From Icerya purchasi (Eukaryota > Arthropoda > Insecta > Hemiptera > Monophlebidae), in the NCBI GenBank assembly GCA_039619475.1, contig CM077116.1, positions 100,423,164-100,487,163 of the forward strand: DNA of 64,000 nt, given 5' to 3'. Position numbers and translations under genes: made by a program. Shown piece after piece: positions 1 to 16,009 of this stretch (the stretch's first letter is position 1; every line of letters begins with the position of its first letter). The notes beneath the pieces were generated by a model. That model was not told the origin of the DNA. It searched no databases and worked only from the letters and a program-made list of their open reading frames with translations.

Positions 1-135
1 ACTCCTGGATGAAAGATTTTCGCTGATGGCTTGGCTGCAAATCAATTGAGTTATTCCGGTCCGTTGATTGTCGTGCTGGCAACGTGGATCGCCAACCTCC
101 GAGGCGGAGATGGCGCGTGAAGTAGAAGTCACCAA

Positions 136-480
136 ACAAGGCGCCTGTTTAACATACCTTTCAACAGTTTTCTGATGCAAGATGCCAAGGAAATTGGACG
201 TAAGGAGGAACTTTTTTTTTTTTTAGGAATGGGAACAGAGTGATAAAAGAATTCCAAGAAGGAAGAAAGTTATACCATTGGAGAGGAAACGCTAGAAGAT
301 TTGGAAAGTACAGATTTTAATTTATAAATACCGATAGCAAAAGTTAGGAAGTGTGGAGTATGCGGAAGTGGAGTTAGATACAGTTTATCAACACTTTAGG
401 AACATAGGCAGGAGCAACCGAATCAAGAAAGAATTCTAGGCTATCTTTAGAAAGGCCGTGATTGGAGGGATGTTCCCAGA
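136..480 (-). mobile_element. non-LTR retrotransposon family A, RT N-terminal fragment
   Basis: Read on the minus strand, this stretch encodes pieces of a non-LTR reverse transcriptase. A linker peptide FLDSVAPAYVP lies near 395-431, and the RT motif RPISLASCIRK lies near 165-212. The same RPISLASCIRK segment, with the same upstream lysine/serine-rich run, occurs at 11.2-11.3 kb in the longer minus-strand copy, so both belong to one family. Stops and a homopolymer T run (A run in the coding sense) break the frame. Similarity to the 11-kb copy ends at about position 136, so the copy is truncated on its 3' side or rearranged there. The sequence at 1-135 shows nothing I recognise. The RPISL motif assignment is firm; the clade (I/R1/Jockey group) is inferred. 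Confidence 0.75.
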
Positions 481-1037
481 GGATGGGGATAATGTTTTCT
501 TACTTCGTACACTCAATTCGAACGTATTCAGAGGATAAAACTTCTCTTTTGCTAATTATTTTGTTCTTTACTTAACCAGAAGGTACGTACGACAGATCTT
601 ACATTTTTATCTACTCGAAAAAAAAAACGAAGGTTATCCGATCATCGCGTGTGTTTTTTTTTTATGTTTGTTAGTGCATAACTTTTACCGATGCGGGCTG
701 ATTTGAATTATTGTTTATTCGAAAGTACACCAATTAGCGCTAGTATCATATTATGAGTATGTCGATAAGTATCGCCGAAAAACCTGAAAAAAAATGTGGT
801 CCCTTAGATCAACAGACGCGATTTGACTTAAAATATTATCGATAGTAAGCATGGAAACGTAATTTGAAAAAATTAAAGTACTATCAGTGTTAATCACCTC
901 ACGGGTAAATATAGATTCGAATATAGAAAACGAATTTTAAACCGCCGTAACGGCTTGCGTCACTTTTGAAAAAGTTAACATTTAGCAAGACAAAAAATTT
1001 CAATGTAATGCTACAAATTGTGAAATAAAATATTTAC

Positions 1038-1307
1038 AAAAAAAATACCGACTTCAAGATTTACTAAAAAAATTAAATTAAAATATGATAATTCTTAAAC
1101 AACATTCATAGCTTAATTAGAACCTCGGTGGTACACCGAATTCAGATTACAATAAAAATTAAAAACCGCATTAAATATTCATTTAATATGGTATTGTATA
1201 AAAATTATCATAATATCACTCACTGTAAAAAAGTATCTTCTTACATCGAATAATTATTTTTACTTTTTAGTGTATTTTTACAGGAGGTGTTGAAGTGGGT
1301 TTTTTTT
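1038..1307. mobile_element. MITE-like element with CCGACTTC-type inverted ends, copy 1
   Basis: The left end, an A run followed by TACCGACTTCAAGAT (1038-1060), is an imperfect inverted match to the right end, TGTTGAAGTGGGTTTTTTTT (1289-1308). The interior at about 1098-1180 aligns with 39244-39325: both contain an AACATTC.TAG.TTAATT block, then CCTCGGT, then A-rich sequence. There is no coding capacity. This fits a non-autonomous DNA transposon. I could not identify a clean target-site duplication because the ends lie in A/T runs. Confidence 0.55.
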
Positions 1308-4460
<3,153 letters not shown>

Positions 4461-4894
4461 GTTTTTATTCATTTCTTTAATTTATTTTATTTTGTATCGT
4501 TTTGTTTATTTTTTTATTTATTTTTATTTTTATTTTATTTATTTATTTATTTATTATTTGTCTTTTATTTTATTTTATTCTATTTGGTTATTACAACTGT
4601 AGTACATGTTAGAGCTGAAATTTTGTAAGAATGTGTGGGCTGCGTTGGTGAAAGGTTAATAATATATAAATTTTAAACTTAATCTATAGATTTATATTCT
4701 GATAAATTTAATTTCGTTACGTTTATGATAGCTTCATTTTAATTTTTATTTAATTCATATTATTCATATATTTGTTTGTTTTTTTTGTAAGTGCTATTTC
4801 ATTTAACTACTCAGAAATTTCATTCTAATTATTTCTGTGGTATTTGATTATTGTAATTTCTTTTTTTTTTTTTTTTTTAATTTTTGATTCAAAT

Positions 4895-4975
4895 TCCACT
4901 ACTCGCGCTATATAGCGCATTTGTGGGTTTTGTAACAACAATAATAATAATAAAGATTTGATTTGATTTGATTTA
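4895..4975 (+). mobile_element. 3' end of a non-LTR retrotransposon, probable dead-on-arrival copy
   Basis: A perfect 14-bp palindrome, GCGCTATATAGCGC (4905-4918), is followed by TTTGTGGGTTTTGTAACAAC, then AATAATAATAA, then four GATTT units (4955-4974). A short stem followed by a tandem short-repeat tail is a known style of 3' terminus in some arthropod non-LTR elements. No coding part is attached, as expected for a severely 5'-truncated insertion. The family is not identified, and the similarity to such tails is from memory, not a search. Confidence 0.45.
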
Positions 4976-4989
4976 ACGATGCTCGATAG

Positions 4990-7900
4990 CTTGGTCATTT
5001 GCGTCATCATTGTAAACTATAGTTTATTATAAATATTACGTGATTTTAGAAAGTTTAGTAAGATGCTAATATTATTCGCATTGTCGGCTAACATATAATT
5101 AATGCTTAAATTATTACAACCGTAATAGGTCTGTTTTTCTTTTTAGTATTTCAGACAATCAATTAATACTGTTTAAGATTATTGAAAATTTAAAATTTTT
5201 TACAATTTGTGACTTTCTAAATGTTAAAATTTCGAAGCAACGGTTTCTGGTTCGGTGGTCTCCTTGTAGTGAATTTTTTGCCGCAGAGTAATTTTAAATT
5301 GCGTTATATAAAAAGTGTTCCAACTGGTACACATTCATTGAACTAGAAACAAACGAATACATTGAATTAGATCGAAACTGTAACGAACTGGCGACGTTTA
5401 AACATGGCCTTAAGAAACAAAAAAGGCGTGTTTTTTTTGTCTGGGATTCTTTTTTTTTTTTCATTTGCAACATTTCATCTTTCACCTTTCAGTCTCTTTT
5501 GGTAGTCGTGAAGCGCAACATGGGAAAACACTGTCTACCTCTTCCTATTAGCACTTTAATTTGATTTAGCGCTGTGCCGTGTAAAAGTTTTTAATCAGCA
5601 TTTCAGAGCATATCATCTCCTCGTGCTTGATAAAGATTTGCTTTAAACAAACAAAACTTCCGAGTTTTTAACGCTGTTGTTTTTACCGACACTTGCCCGA
5701 AAATGAAATCGGAATGTTGACTGGAACATCGATGTGACCGTTAATTATAGCTTGCAGTAAGCATTAGCAGAAGCTTAACGAGGTAACCAAAAAATAAATG
5801 TGCCATGTGGAGCCTTAAAATCGGACCACCGTTAATACAGTGTGAGCCCATTTGTTAGAAGATAGTCGGAAATTGTTCTATGTGAAACGGTAAACTATTC
5901 AATTCACGTCTGCTGCTAGAGAACATAAATAGGATAAGGATGAAAACAGTTACCAGTTTTTTTTAGCTAATCGGATATAATCGAATTTAAACGGGTCACT
6001 GTTAAATCTAACCATATTTTATCTCTGAAACATCGCTATATAAATCGCTTTATTCATTGCGTAATATAAAACATACACGAAAGAGACAAAAAAACTATTT
6101 CCGCTAAATTTTGAACGGACCGGAAAAGAAGAAATTCACAATATTCAACTACTCGCGATAATCTCAAGCTAATTTAAACTGGTTATTTAAATTTAAAACA
6201 TCTATTAATGACCTCGCTAAATTCCAGTAAAATTTTCTCTATTAAATGTTTGTTGAGATTAGTTCATTAGCACAGCCCTATTAAGATGCACTAAGTGCTC
6301 TTCGTGAACTAGAACATAAAGTAGCAGATTGTGTTTCGTTTCGGTTTTTAATAAAAATTTCGCCTTTTTTTTTTTTTTTTTTTATGAAAAACGAATCTTT
6401 ATGCTTCTCGCAATATTTTATTAATCATTTTCCTAAAATTATCGTACTTGTCAAAACGTTTGTTATCTAGAGAAATGATGTTTAGCGTTTAGGAATGTAA
6501 ACAGAGAAGAAGGAATAAAGGCTAGGTGTCCTTGAATTACTGTCAGAATTTAATGACTAGATTGGAAAGTGAAAAGTAAAAGTATTACGATTGTCGTCCC
6601 GGTTTGCGCTCTGATATGAATGTCCCCGTGTATGTTTGATGTGTTTAATATATTCGAGCAAATTTAGAAGCTCAAAAAATGTTATCTAAATGCCGGCTTG
6701 TGTTATTTGTTCCGGTCGTCAGAATTCGCATGTGACTGCTCAAAAAAGCTGTGATTTGATAGTCGTTCAAAAATTTAGACGCATGATTTTCAGAGTAAAA
6801 TTACAAAACTTTCCAAATGTAAGAAGTATACCACCGGGCGTATTTTACAAACCTGTCGGTGAAATGTGTGCTAGTGCAACAAGCGGTTAATTAAAATTTG
6901 TAATTTTTCAAAAAGCAGAAAATTGCCAAACGCGTCTGTTATTTGTTGAAATTGATATTGTCTTCCAATACGAGCCATGCACAGGAGAACATGTAGGGGG
7001 CGATGAAAAACTTTTAAAGGCTACAGATTTCTGTTAGGCATTGAAAAACAGCTGAGAACAAAATAGCGAACAATTATCGAAATACCATCGCTGTTTAATT
7101 AGACAGAAGCGGTAAACGTGCATCTGTTTTTTAACATGTCTAATGCTATTCGGAAAATATTCGACGAACGTGGTTACATTTTTGTTTATCCATTTACAAT
7201 TAAACATATTTACGCATATCTCTCTTTGTTTACGAAAGTAAGCTGAACCGTGGCCGATTTTTAGATCCTTTTGCACTTCCGTAATTTTTCGTACAACCTA
7301 TTCTCTGATAAATCAACGGTAAACCTTTTGAAAAGCGATTATCCGACTATCAGATCTGACGGCGACATGATTGTTTCAAACTTTACGTCCGTCGGTTCTG
7401 ACGATGTGTGATAATCCAGTAAAAAGGTTTCTAATCTATTATATATATATATATATATATACTTGAGTTGTTATTAAGGATTTATTTATCATATATAGCA
7501 AACGAGATACTGAGAAGATATGAAAATGCGGAATTTAAAATAATTCGCCTTGATCTTATGTGTAACTTTTTTGTCTAATAAACGCGATTTTTCTCCAGCA
7601 AACTTCGCATGCGATTTAGTATTATGAGCAAGTCAAGAACGCTCCACGCGCAGTGTTTCTGGTCGGCGTTATTTAAGGAACTCATCATGGATAAGTTGCC
7701 AATAATTTTAAATTCGAAGCGCGTTGATGAATCCGCCACCACCGAAAAGTCGCGTACCAGAAACGGTCGAAAAGAAAAAAAAAAAAGTACTTTTCAAGGC
7801 CACTTTTGAGACGATGACCTCGATAAACGTCGAAGGTTCGGCCAAAGAGAAATCTGTGCTCGTTGAAATGTTCCGGACATGGAAGCACTCATAACGTTCT

Positions 7901-9300
7901 AGGCAAATTTGTTGAAATAATAATGATAAAACACAATTTAGTAATCCGTCAAATAATTACCTCACCATCAGCAGTATTTAGCGATAAACGGAAATTAGAA
8001 TTATTATTGGCAATTTCAACAGTGACAGCGAATGTTGAGGCTATGCTGAACCTAACTTAAATGGCGTGAATAATGAACCTCAGCGGATGTTTATTCCCTG
8101 TTGATCCAAAGGTGCTGACAGAGCAAATGTTAACGTCACAGATACAACCCAGACTTAATTTTTACGTTCGAATCCATCAGTGCTGTCTATCTTGCATGCA
8201 CTAGACACGCAACATCCTCCCGTTATGCTTGAAATAAATGCAAAAAATATCGAAGCCCAACGCATACAGAGTTTCCCCTTTAGGAAACGGTTTCATTTCG
8301 TTAAAACGGAGACTAGACTAGTTTTCGACAGATAGTAAAGGTAGGGTTGGCATAGGCAGAGCCTCCCCCGAAGAAAATTATGATGAAGAACATCTAAAAT
8401 GACTCTGTTCATTTACAATGAAAGTATAAAGATGAAAGTGGCAGTTCGTAACAACATTAGTCGTAAGCTAATTTCATCGAAATGAGGGGGGAGGTAGACT
8501 AGTCTCACAGTCTTGGCATTTTCAGCACAAAAAAAAAATCTTTAGCCTATTGCGGATTAGCAAATATTTCAAGGATTTTTTGTCCTGCAGTATGAATGAA
8601 AAGTGATCAAAAAATCATCTCATACTGAATGCTAAAGAGGTCAGTAATTTTTGAAATATCGTTAAATTTTTGACCATTATTTTATTGGCGCATTTTATCG
8701 GGTAATGTAAGACACACGTGTGTGAAGTGTTTTGGAAGAGACCGCAGAGATTATTGGCATACACCGTATCTCCAGTTTATTAACTGCGTGTAGTTTGAAA
8801 AAATTCAATGAACATTTTTGAATCTCGATTTTTCCTTAACCGGTAAAAATCGTTTGATTCGATTTTTCCAAGATCATTCACCGAGAACAAGGATAATAGG
8901 AGTTGTGTGAAAAATACGCTTTTGAAATCTTCACATTTCTTCAGTATTTACGGATTAATGTCACAATATTTAATTGACAGCACTGCTGCGCTCATTGTCG
9001 TTTTGTTGAAATTCTGTTCGTTTAGAGTAATACTAATTTTCTTCGTAATATGTAATAACGTTTTTTCGAAGGCGTTTTTAATGCGTATTCGAGAAACTTT
9101 GGTATAAACCAGCAGTGGTGTAAAATTAAATTTTGCAAAGTAAAAAAATATTGATGAAATCGTCGCTGCGATACAGGTGACGCGTTTTAAATTTTTTTTT
9201 TGCTGGCCTTACGTAGTCAAAGGCAATGGGAATAACGGCGATCGAAAAAAAAGATATCATAAAGTGCTTTGAAACAATAGCAGCGTTTCTTAAATTGAAA
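4990..9300. other. AT-rich stretch, nothing recognised
   Basis: Only short unrelated frames occur here (for example at 6690-6890 and 7609-8060), and none has recognisable motifs. A weak pair of C/G-run segments at about 8345-8375 and 8485-8520 looked like decayed inverted ends but could not be aligned well. Confidence 0.55.
7441..7461. repeat. (AT)n microsatellite
   Basis: About ten uninterrupted AT units. Confidence 0.9.
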
Positions 9301-9339
9301 TGTCCAACCCCCCTAGGCTTCTACAAAAATGAATCAAGG

Positions 9340-10180
9340 GTTCTACGAATATTATTCCAGAAATAACATAAATGGGGTAGGAAGACCAAGTCGTAGCGGA
9401 CTGAAATAGAAAGCAGAACATTCAGCAGAAAGAGATGGACACTCAAAGAACACATGGTCAGCATCGCAAACATATTCTTCGTTCGGATGGAGAGGACAAT
9501 ATGGAGAGGCAACCAACGAAAAACGAAAACGGAAGGAAGGAAACAGAGAATGGTTGAAGCGCAAGCGAATACCGGGAACAACAACAGAACGACGAAATGA
9601 AGGAAACAAAGAGAACCACGGATTTGCAGAAAGACTAGATGGAACAGATAGATAGAAAGAACGATTGTTAGAAAAAGAGGAAACGTACATAGCCGACCAA
9701 AACCTATGATGAAAACCTTTGCACAACGGAAGGAGATTAGACGATGGGATTTTTTTAATGAAGAAGTGGGAGGAGGCAGCAGCCCGAGCCGAAGAGTCAT
9801 AATCGAAGATGCCCGAATAACTAAGGACCCTCAGCAAATCAATTTGAATGGAATGAAGGGAAGAAAGAACGTGGATAAGTGAGCGTATGCGAAGTATGAT
9901 AAAATCACAGGAATGATCGAGTAGGGGAGAACAAATGCCCCGAAGGGCGGTCGTAGTGTCCGATATAATTAAGAATTAGGAAGGAAGGTGATTGGAGGAA
10001 ATGAAAATAATGGAGTATAGGATAGCTATCAGTTCGGCTGTGAATAGGGAACAGAAAGGAAGCAGGCGAAAAGATTCTGAAAAGCCACAATCTGGGAGGA
10101 TAAAAAAAGTCACCGGCACACTACCGGGCACCTTCGAACCATCTGTAAACATAATTGTATGTGAGGGAAATTGAAAATTG
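9340..10180 (-). pseudogene. RNase H and C-terminal Cys/His domain of family A
   Basis: The RNase H domain is recognised by its first catalytic motif, FTDGSKVPGS (around 10133-10150), and by a later segment ending LFTAELIAILYSI, which matches the conserved acidic E-x-x-A/L helix region. After a frame break the C-terminal domain follows: a basic segment RLRFNHSLFPSFRFRFSL, then CPLHPNEEYVCDADHVFFEC (about 9437-9496), a Cys/His knuckle of the type ending non-LTR ORF2 proteins. The corresponding region at 49.7-50.2 kb shares FRFRF and the following cysteine. The gene is non-functional because it is split across frames. Confidence 0.82.
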
Positions 10181-10599
10181 ATAAAACTGTGGAATTCCTG
10201 TCTAATTAGGGCCTGCGGAAGAAACTTAGATAGCGTAGGTATAGTAAACATATTTGGAGGATGACAGAGATCGGTGAAATTGAAAGAGAAATAAGGGAGA
10301 TTGGCAAAGGATATTATGCAAGGAAAAAACGAACTGAGCCGAAGAGAGATGAGGGATAAAATGGGGATTTCCCTAGGCGCGAAACGCCAGTTCCTAGAAA
10401 CGGAAAGATAGGAATGGATAAGAGCAGAAGACATGAATGGAAGACGCTTAGCAATAAAACGATAGCCCAAATAGGATTTGCGAATAGAAAGGGGTGGAGA
10501 GATACTTGGTGTGTTCGGAGAAGAATAACCGGCTGTCAAGGAAGATACCAAGATAACAAAAACAATTAACACGAGAAAGGGGAGTATTTACTCGGGATA

Positions 10600-11290
10600 G
10601 ATAGATAAAAGCGGGATTATAGGGTCGCAGAATAAATACGACATAACAAGATTTAGTAGGAGAAATAGAAAGGTTGATTGAGGAAAGGGAATGACCCAGC
10701 ACCGAAAGAGACGAATTAAGTTCTTCACTGGCTGATTAAATGTCATGAGATGTGGTATAAAGTAGGATGTCATCAGCAAAGAATAAAGACGAAGAATTTA
10801 GAGGAAGAGAAGCCACACTGATAGTGTATATGTTGAAAAGAGTAGGACTGAGGGAGGAACCTTGAGGAAGACCTCGAGAAAAACTGTTCTTGAAGTTTCA
10901 AAAGATGGAGCAGAGATGTGGATAGAACGATTCAGCATGAGACTGATAACAAGGGAAGTAAACTGTATTGGATCGTTAATTGCTGTCATCTTATCTTTTA
11001 GAGAGGGTAAATGAACATTATCAAAGGCGCAGGATACATCAATGAAGGAAGCCAAAGTATAATTTTTTTGAATAAAGGATTGGTAGATATGGGAAACAAA
11101 AAGACTAGTACAATCGGAGGAACCAATACCAGGCCGAAAGCCAAAAATATTGCTAGGAAATATGTTATTATGTTCTAGGCATCACACAAGACGCTTGTTT
11201 AACATACCTTCACACAATTTTCTGATGCAGGATGCTAAGGAAATAGGACGCAAGGAAGAGCTTTTTTTTCGGAATGGGAATGATGATGAA
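10600..11290 (-). pseudogene. reverse transcriptase domain of family A
   Basis: Successive RT blocks are visible on the minus strand. They are RPISLASCIRK (about 11230-11265), FGFRPGIGSSDC (about 11120-11156), ASFIDVSCAFDNVH (about 11014-11055, block A with its aspartates), a decayed L.QGSSLSP.LFNIYT block spread over two frames (about 10820-10875), and FFADDILLYT with the catalytic ADD at 10769-10780. The thumb region VNCFCYLGIFLDS lies about 10520-10560. The catalytic aspartates survive, but frameshifts lie between blocks, so no functional enzyme can be made. The block order and spacing are typical of non-LTR RTs. Confidence 0.88.
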
Positions 11291-11299
11291 AAAATTATT

Positions 11300-14200
11300 T
11301 TCTTATAATTGTATAATTGAACAAACCCACAGTTAAAATTTGAAAAAAATAATAATCTAAGAATCGATAGGCCAAAAAAAGAAAGACCTACTCGTTATTT
11401 TTGAACAAGTTTACGTTACAATGCACAACGGTTACGCGAATGTAGGAATAAAAAACATAACGGTCTTGTCTAAAAAAATAAGATACGTTTCCTATTTTAA
11501 TTGACGCAATTCGTTAATTTTTGATTGGGAGATATTTCATTTTATTTTGACGCTTCCTCTGAAAACTTCACCACTGTAGTTATATATTTCTCCTAAATTT
11601 ATTTTTGATCTTTTTTCGTTTTTCGTAGACACATTACAATCGTGGAAATCATTACTCTGAAATTTTTCCGTAGAAAAAATCTTAAATTAGCGAGCGATTT
11701 AATTTTACTACCTCCTCTGCCATCAAACTAGTCTTGCTGACACAGCTCCATTTCACTGTCCACCGGTAGAGTCGTTAAAAGCAATTAAAAATTAGTTCTG
11801 AATTCTGTTTAGTCTTATTATTATTTTTTAAATATTCGTTTATAATACATACGCGGGCGGACCGCTAAATCTATTGAATATGAAAACAATACGAAAAGCA
11901 AATGAAACAAAGTGGTAAAAACATGTCTATGAAGAAAACGGGTATTCTAAGCGTAGATGATTGTGAAATTGATAAGCAGGAAAGAATTGGCAATTAATTA
12001 GTTGGCAATAAATTTTTAACATTAAATTAACTATATACATATCGCACGAGGAGCGATTGTCATACAAAACCGAGTTCTCATAAATTTATAGTACAACGTT
12101 AATAGGAAACCTGCAAACGAGAAAGGAGACGATGATGAAGTCGCCATGCAAGCAACATAACAGAGGTTAGATTAAAAGAAATAGCATCATTGGAAGAAGA
12201 AAAAATGCAAAAAAAAAAAAACAAAACAAAAACCGCCGATGATTTATGCACATTTCAGTGAATAAGGTTTTATTTTTCATGTGTAAAACGCAGTTGCCTG
12301 GACTCGTCGTAGTTGCCAAAAAAAGAGTTCGTTAGAATATTAAAAAAAAAAAAAAAAATCTCGATTGCTTCAATATGTAATTTTTTATAATATATAAAAA
12401 TTTGAAAGGTTTTTTCATACTTCTTAGCGTAATGAGGAACGTATGGGGGGAGGGGGGTCCAGTAAATTTTATTTTTGTGTTATTGAAATCGAGAAGACGA
12501 AATGGTAGATGCGTATTTTTTGCAATAGGGCATACGCACGGCTTTTGTAAATAATCAACTTTTATTTTTTGAAAGAATAAGCAACATTTGCGATTTTAAA
12601 GATACGGTAAATAGTGGGAACGGTGCGCGGTAAGCCTGATGATATGAATACTCAGTAATGATCGATAAATACGGAATTCTCGACGACCACGCGGAGAAAA
12701 AAAGGAAGGTAATGTAAACAACAGCGAGTTTTTGAAATCGGTATTTTCCTCTAGAAGACAGATAACGAAGATGATCGCAATGCGTTTTGCGTTGAAGCGA
12801 CATTTCGCTGCATAAAACCGGGTTTGGAAATTATACAAGATGAATATTACATAACGGGCTCAAACGCAAAAAGAAATTTTTAATGTATTTCATCACTGGC
12901 GGCGAACAAAATGCTAAAACTGTACAGAGGTCTCGCGTAGGATGGTAGCGAAGTTTTGAATAATCGCACTATAGCCGTGATAAAGCCCGCTCCAAGAAGG
13001 TATTATGCTCAGAAAAGAACAAAAAAAGTAGCGAAAAATACCGTTGAAAATATACTGAAGCATAGGAATAACACACGTAGTTTAAAGTATAGGAAGTCAA
13101 CTTGTGTCGTGAGTACGTCGAAGTACATGTTACCCTCTTCGAGTCGATGAATCTAAAACTATCTGCTTATTTCAAAAACAGATTTATTTAGCGATCGTTT
13201 TTTGTTACGCATCAAACTCGGTCGTCTGGTTAAATGACGGTATTAAATAATTATACGATAAACAATTAAAAATAATTCACCAGATACGATCAGTGGCGCG
13301 CTCTGGGACTACATGAAGTCAGTCCTATGAACGCAATTTAGTAGCTCGCTGCAAAAGGAGTGGCAAAGAATTTTAAAGCAATCATGTCGATGAAACAATT
13401 CACATTGACTTTATATGAACGCTTTCCTTTTTTTTTTTAAATATGCAACAAAACGGGCAGCGTAGGGGCATTTCGCATTGAAGTTGGTTAGCTTTCATGT
13501 GTGAAAAAGTACTTACCGGTTATTTCAGATATTACCACCGGACATGTTTCTAAAAAATGATAAATCATCCGATTGCGCGATGTCACACTCGCTAAAAATA
13601 ATAGCACAGTTGGCCGATCGTTTTTTGTTACATTCCGTATGAGCTGAATAATCTCGCTCTACAAGGAAAAATTGTGATCAACGTTCGAGATAAAAGCGTT
13701 GTTTGAAACTAGTTCTGCGAGAAAGAGACTTTGAAAGCTTCTCTGCGCTGAACGATTTCTTTTATTAACTACCGATGGTAAAACAATTACGTAAACAACG
13801 ACTGATGGAAAATTAGAAATATCTCTAAAAATGGAAATAAAACTCGAGCAGATTATATATATAGAAATGCTTTTGCACAAGTACGGAAGACGTGCCTGAA
13901 AAGCATCAAAAGACGACCTGGATAGCCAAGATGCCCTCTTAAAGTTGGCCCCATTAAGAGCTTATCTTTAGCATCACGTACGATGCAACATTGAAATTTC
14001 GCACGATATCTAATTACGAAGTCGGCTTTTCCACGCTGACAGAGGTAAGAGGCAAACACGGTAGAGCAATCGCTAAACATAGAACCACCAGATTAAAACT
14101 CTCTGGCTTCGAACACATCTTCAATCATTTCTGCGAATTAAACATTATTATATGAGTACGATTGTTATTCCGCTGGATGTCGTAATAAAAATTTTAAAAT

Positions 14201-15060
14201 TATCGCAATTTTTGGTTTTATTAACGTAGCATTTTAATTTTGAATTCTCATTTTCCGCTGCGTTTTGAGAGAAAAGGAGTGTAGAATTCCAGTTTTGGCG
14301 TAAGGAGATGTTTGTGCACGTACGCATTTTTGAAGGTACTTTATTTTCGCTTTTGTACGGGAAAAAAAAAGTGTAATTTAATCTATGTCGAGAGCCTTAA
14401 GAAAGAAAAAAAGAAGATCGTACAGAAAAGTTTATGATACGTTCAGAAACGCTCTCGATTTCTAACTACGCTTCTGATGTACAGTGCACGACGTTTAAAT
14501 AATATGCGTCAATCAGGTGTTTAAAATGAGTTTGAGAAACACTGATCTAAGCGGTAGTCTGAAAATGGAAGACGTAATTTCGGCGATAGTTGTAACTTTT
14601 CGCGCCAATCAATGTATTCGTTAATGGAGCAACTATTGGAGTCTGTTGATTTACCGAGTTTGCAAAGTGTCCAGTCATCATCGAATGACGTTTGAGGAAA
14701 AAGGAAAGAGGGATTTTAAAAATGAGAATGTAAATAGCCAGCTACCGCGACGTAGTTGGCCAGACATTGGTGTTACGTTCGGGTAGAATGTCCGGGGCTG
14801 CTGCACATTGACACTTTCAAAAATTTCATTCGCCCTGGGTAATGTTCATTGTTGACGCGACCAAAAAAAAATAAAAAATTAATAAATAAATAAATCTCCG
14901 CGTGAAATTCTTGTTAGCGAGATTTAAAAAACAAAATTCTGAAAAAGAGGTAACCCGGGCTATGATTAAAGATTGCACGGAATACAAGTATTATGTGTCC
15001 CTAGCGACAAGAAAGCATAGAGTTTTGAGTAATAAGTAACTTTTTATTGATGTAGAGTGA
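11300..15060. other. AT-rich stretch, nothing recognised
   Basis: Contains poly-A runs near 12212 and 12342 and a G-rich run near 12445. The short frames between 12.55 and 14.1 kb overlap on both strands and show no known motif. Confidence 0.55.
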
Positions 15061-15064
15061 ATAC

Positions 15065-15068
<4 letters not shown>

Positions 15069-15115
<47 letters not shown>
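15069..15115. repeat. (AT)n microsatellite
   Basis: About 23 AT units. Only the repeat makes the antisense frame across it. Confidence 0.95.
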
Positions 15116-15118
<3 letters not shown>

Positions 15119-15119
15119 T

Positions 15120-16005
15120 TTGTGTGTTATTAAGGAAATATACTACAATACTAGAAATATGCTGGGAGAAAAAATATAAAATCTGTTTCTGATTACTATT
15201 TTCTTGGGTCAGAGGAAGTAAAGAAAATAGGTAAAAGGAAGAAATCCCGGGAACGCTCATCGGCATCTACAATTAACGCATTACATTTAAGAGCGCACTT
15301 TTCGTAGTATTATCATCATGGTGCTATGTTCGTTACCGAACGTTCGCTAGCAAGTGGGCAATGAGACGCCTATCAGCAACCGTCTGATATAAATCGGTGG
15401 AACTGTATGTTGAACCAATTTGTCAGAGATCTGGCATCCATGATTTTCCTTTTCTTCCTGGTGCTGATCTTTTCCCGTTTATTTTCCCTTGCAACATTAA
15501 TATCGGAAAGTTGTTTTGCGTTGTATCGAATAAGTTATACATTGTTGTGTTTCATTTGCCGCTTTTCGATTTTTTTATTTTTCCTTCGGATCACCTGTCA
15601 ATAGTTCCCTATCTTAGACAAAGAAGAAATTGTTTCCTTTTTCACCATCCGGTAACAAGCTCTTTTTTAGGGCGTCGTCCCCGAGGCGAAGTTTAATTAA
15701 ATCAACTGATACGCAGGAGAACAATAACGAGCATAAAATTCTGTGCATTTTGAAAAATCGAGAATCATTTCCTCTAGGCAAATCGCATTTCATTATAACG
15801 AAATTCGGATTATCTCCACGGACCGTTTGAGTCCGAGCTTGGCTCATCATGCAGGATTCTTCGATACCTGTTTCGGCTGCTCGGATCATTGTTACGCTAT
15901 CGTGCAGTGCAAATTTGTTCTGTCCTTTTTGCTCACTGTCGTGTCGCGGGATAAATAATCGAAATAATCTTTTCCAATTCTCCGATGTGTTTGCTTAAGC
16001 GTTTT
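15120..16005. other. unassigned stretch before a CpG-rich island
   Basis: Slightly less AT-rich than its surroundings, with overlapping short frames on both strands (15397-15958) of up to 99 residues and no recognisable domain. It could be upstream sequence of the island at 16.0 kb. Confidence 0.4.
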
Positions 16006-16009
16006 TGAT

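Larger units (their letters stand above)
9310..11290 (-). mobile_element. non-LTR retrotransposon family A, RT to C-terminus copy
   Basis: This is the most complete copy of family A. From its 5' side (high coordinates) to its 3' side it shows the order expected of an I/R1-type ORF2: reverse transcriptase, RNase H, then a cysteine/histidine C-terminal domain. The endonuclease part is missing, so the copy is 5'-truncated near 11290. Several frameshifts and stops separate the open segments. The coding strand is strongly pyrimidine-rich, giving proteins heavy in Ser, Leu and Phe. The plus-strand copy at 48.4-50.3 kb shares this bias and the C-terminal domain, and the fragment at 136-480 shares the RT start. 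The 3' boundary is uncertain because I see no clear tail. Confidence 0.88.

Noticed and set aside
6690..6890. 66-residue frame starting MPACVICS, briefly considered as a THAP- or zinc-finger-like start
   Set aside because: The later conserved cysteine, histidine, tryptophan and proline positions of a THAP domain are not present in order.
7609..8060. Two consecutive short frames on the plus strand, considered as a degraded transposase
   Set aside because: No DDE/D motif or known block could be identified in either.
8345..8520. Possible inverted ends (TTGGCATAGGCAGAGCCTCC and its approximate inverse)
   Set aside because: The arms match poorly apart from the C/G run, and no target duplication was found.
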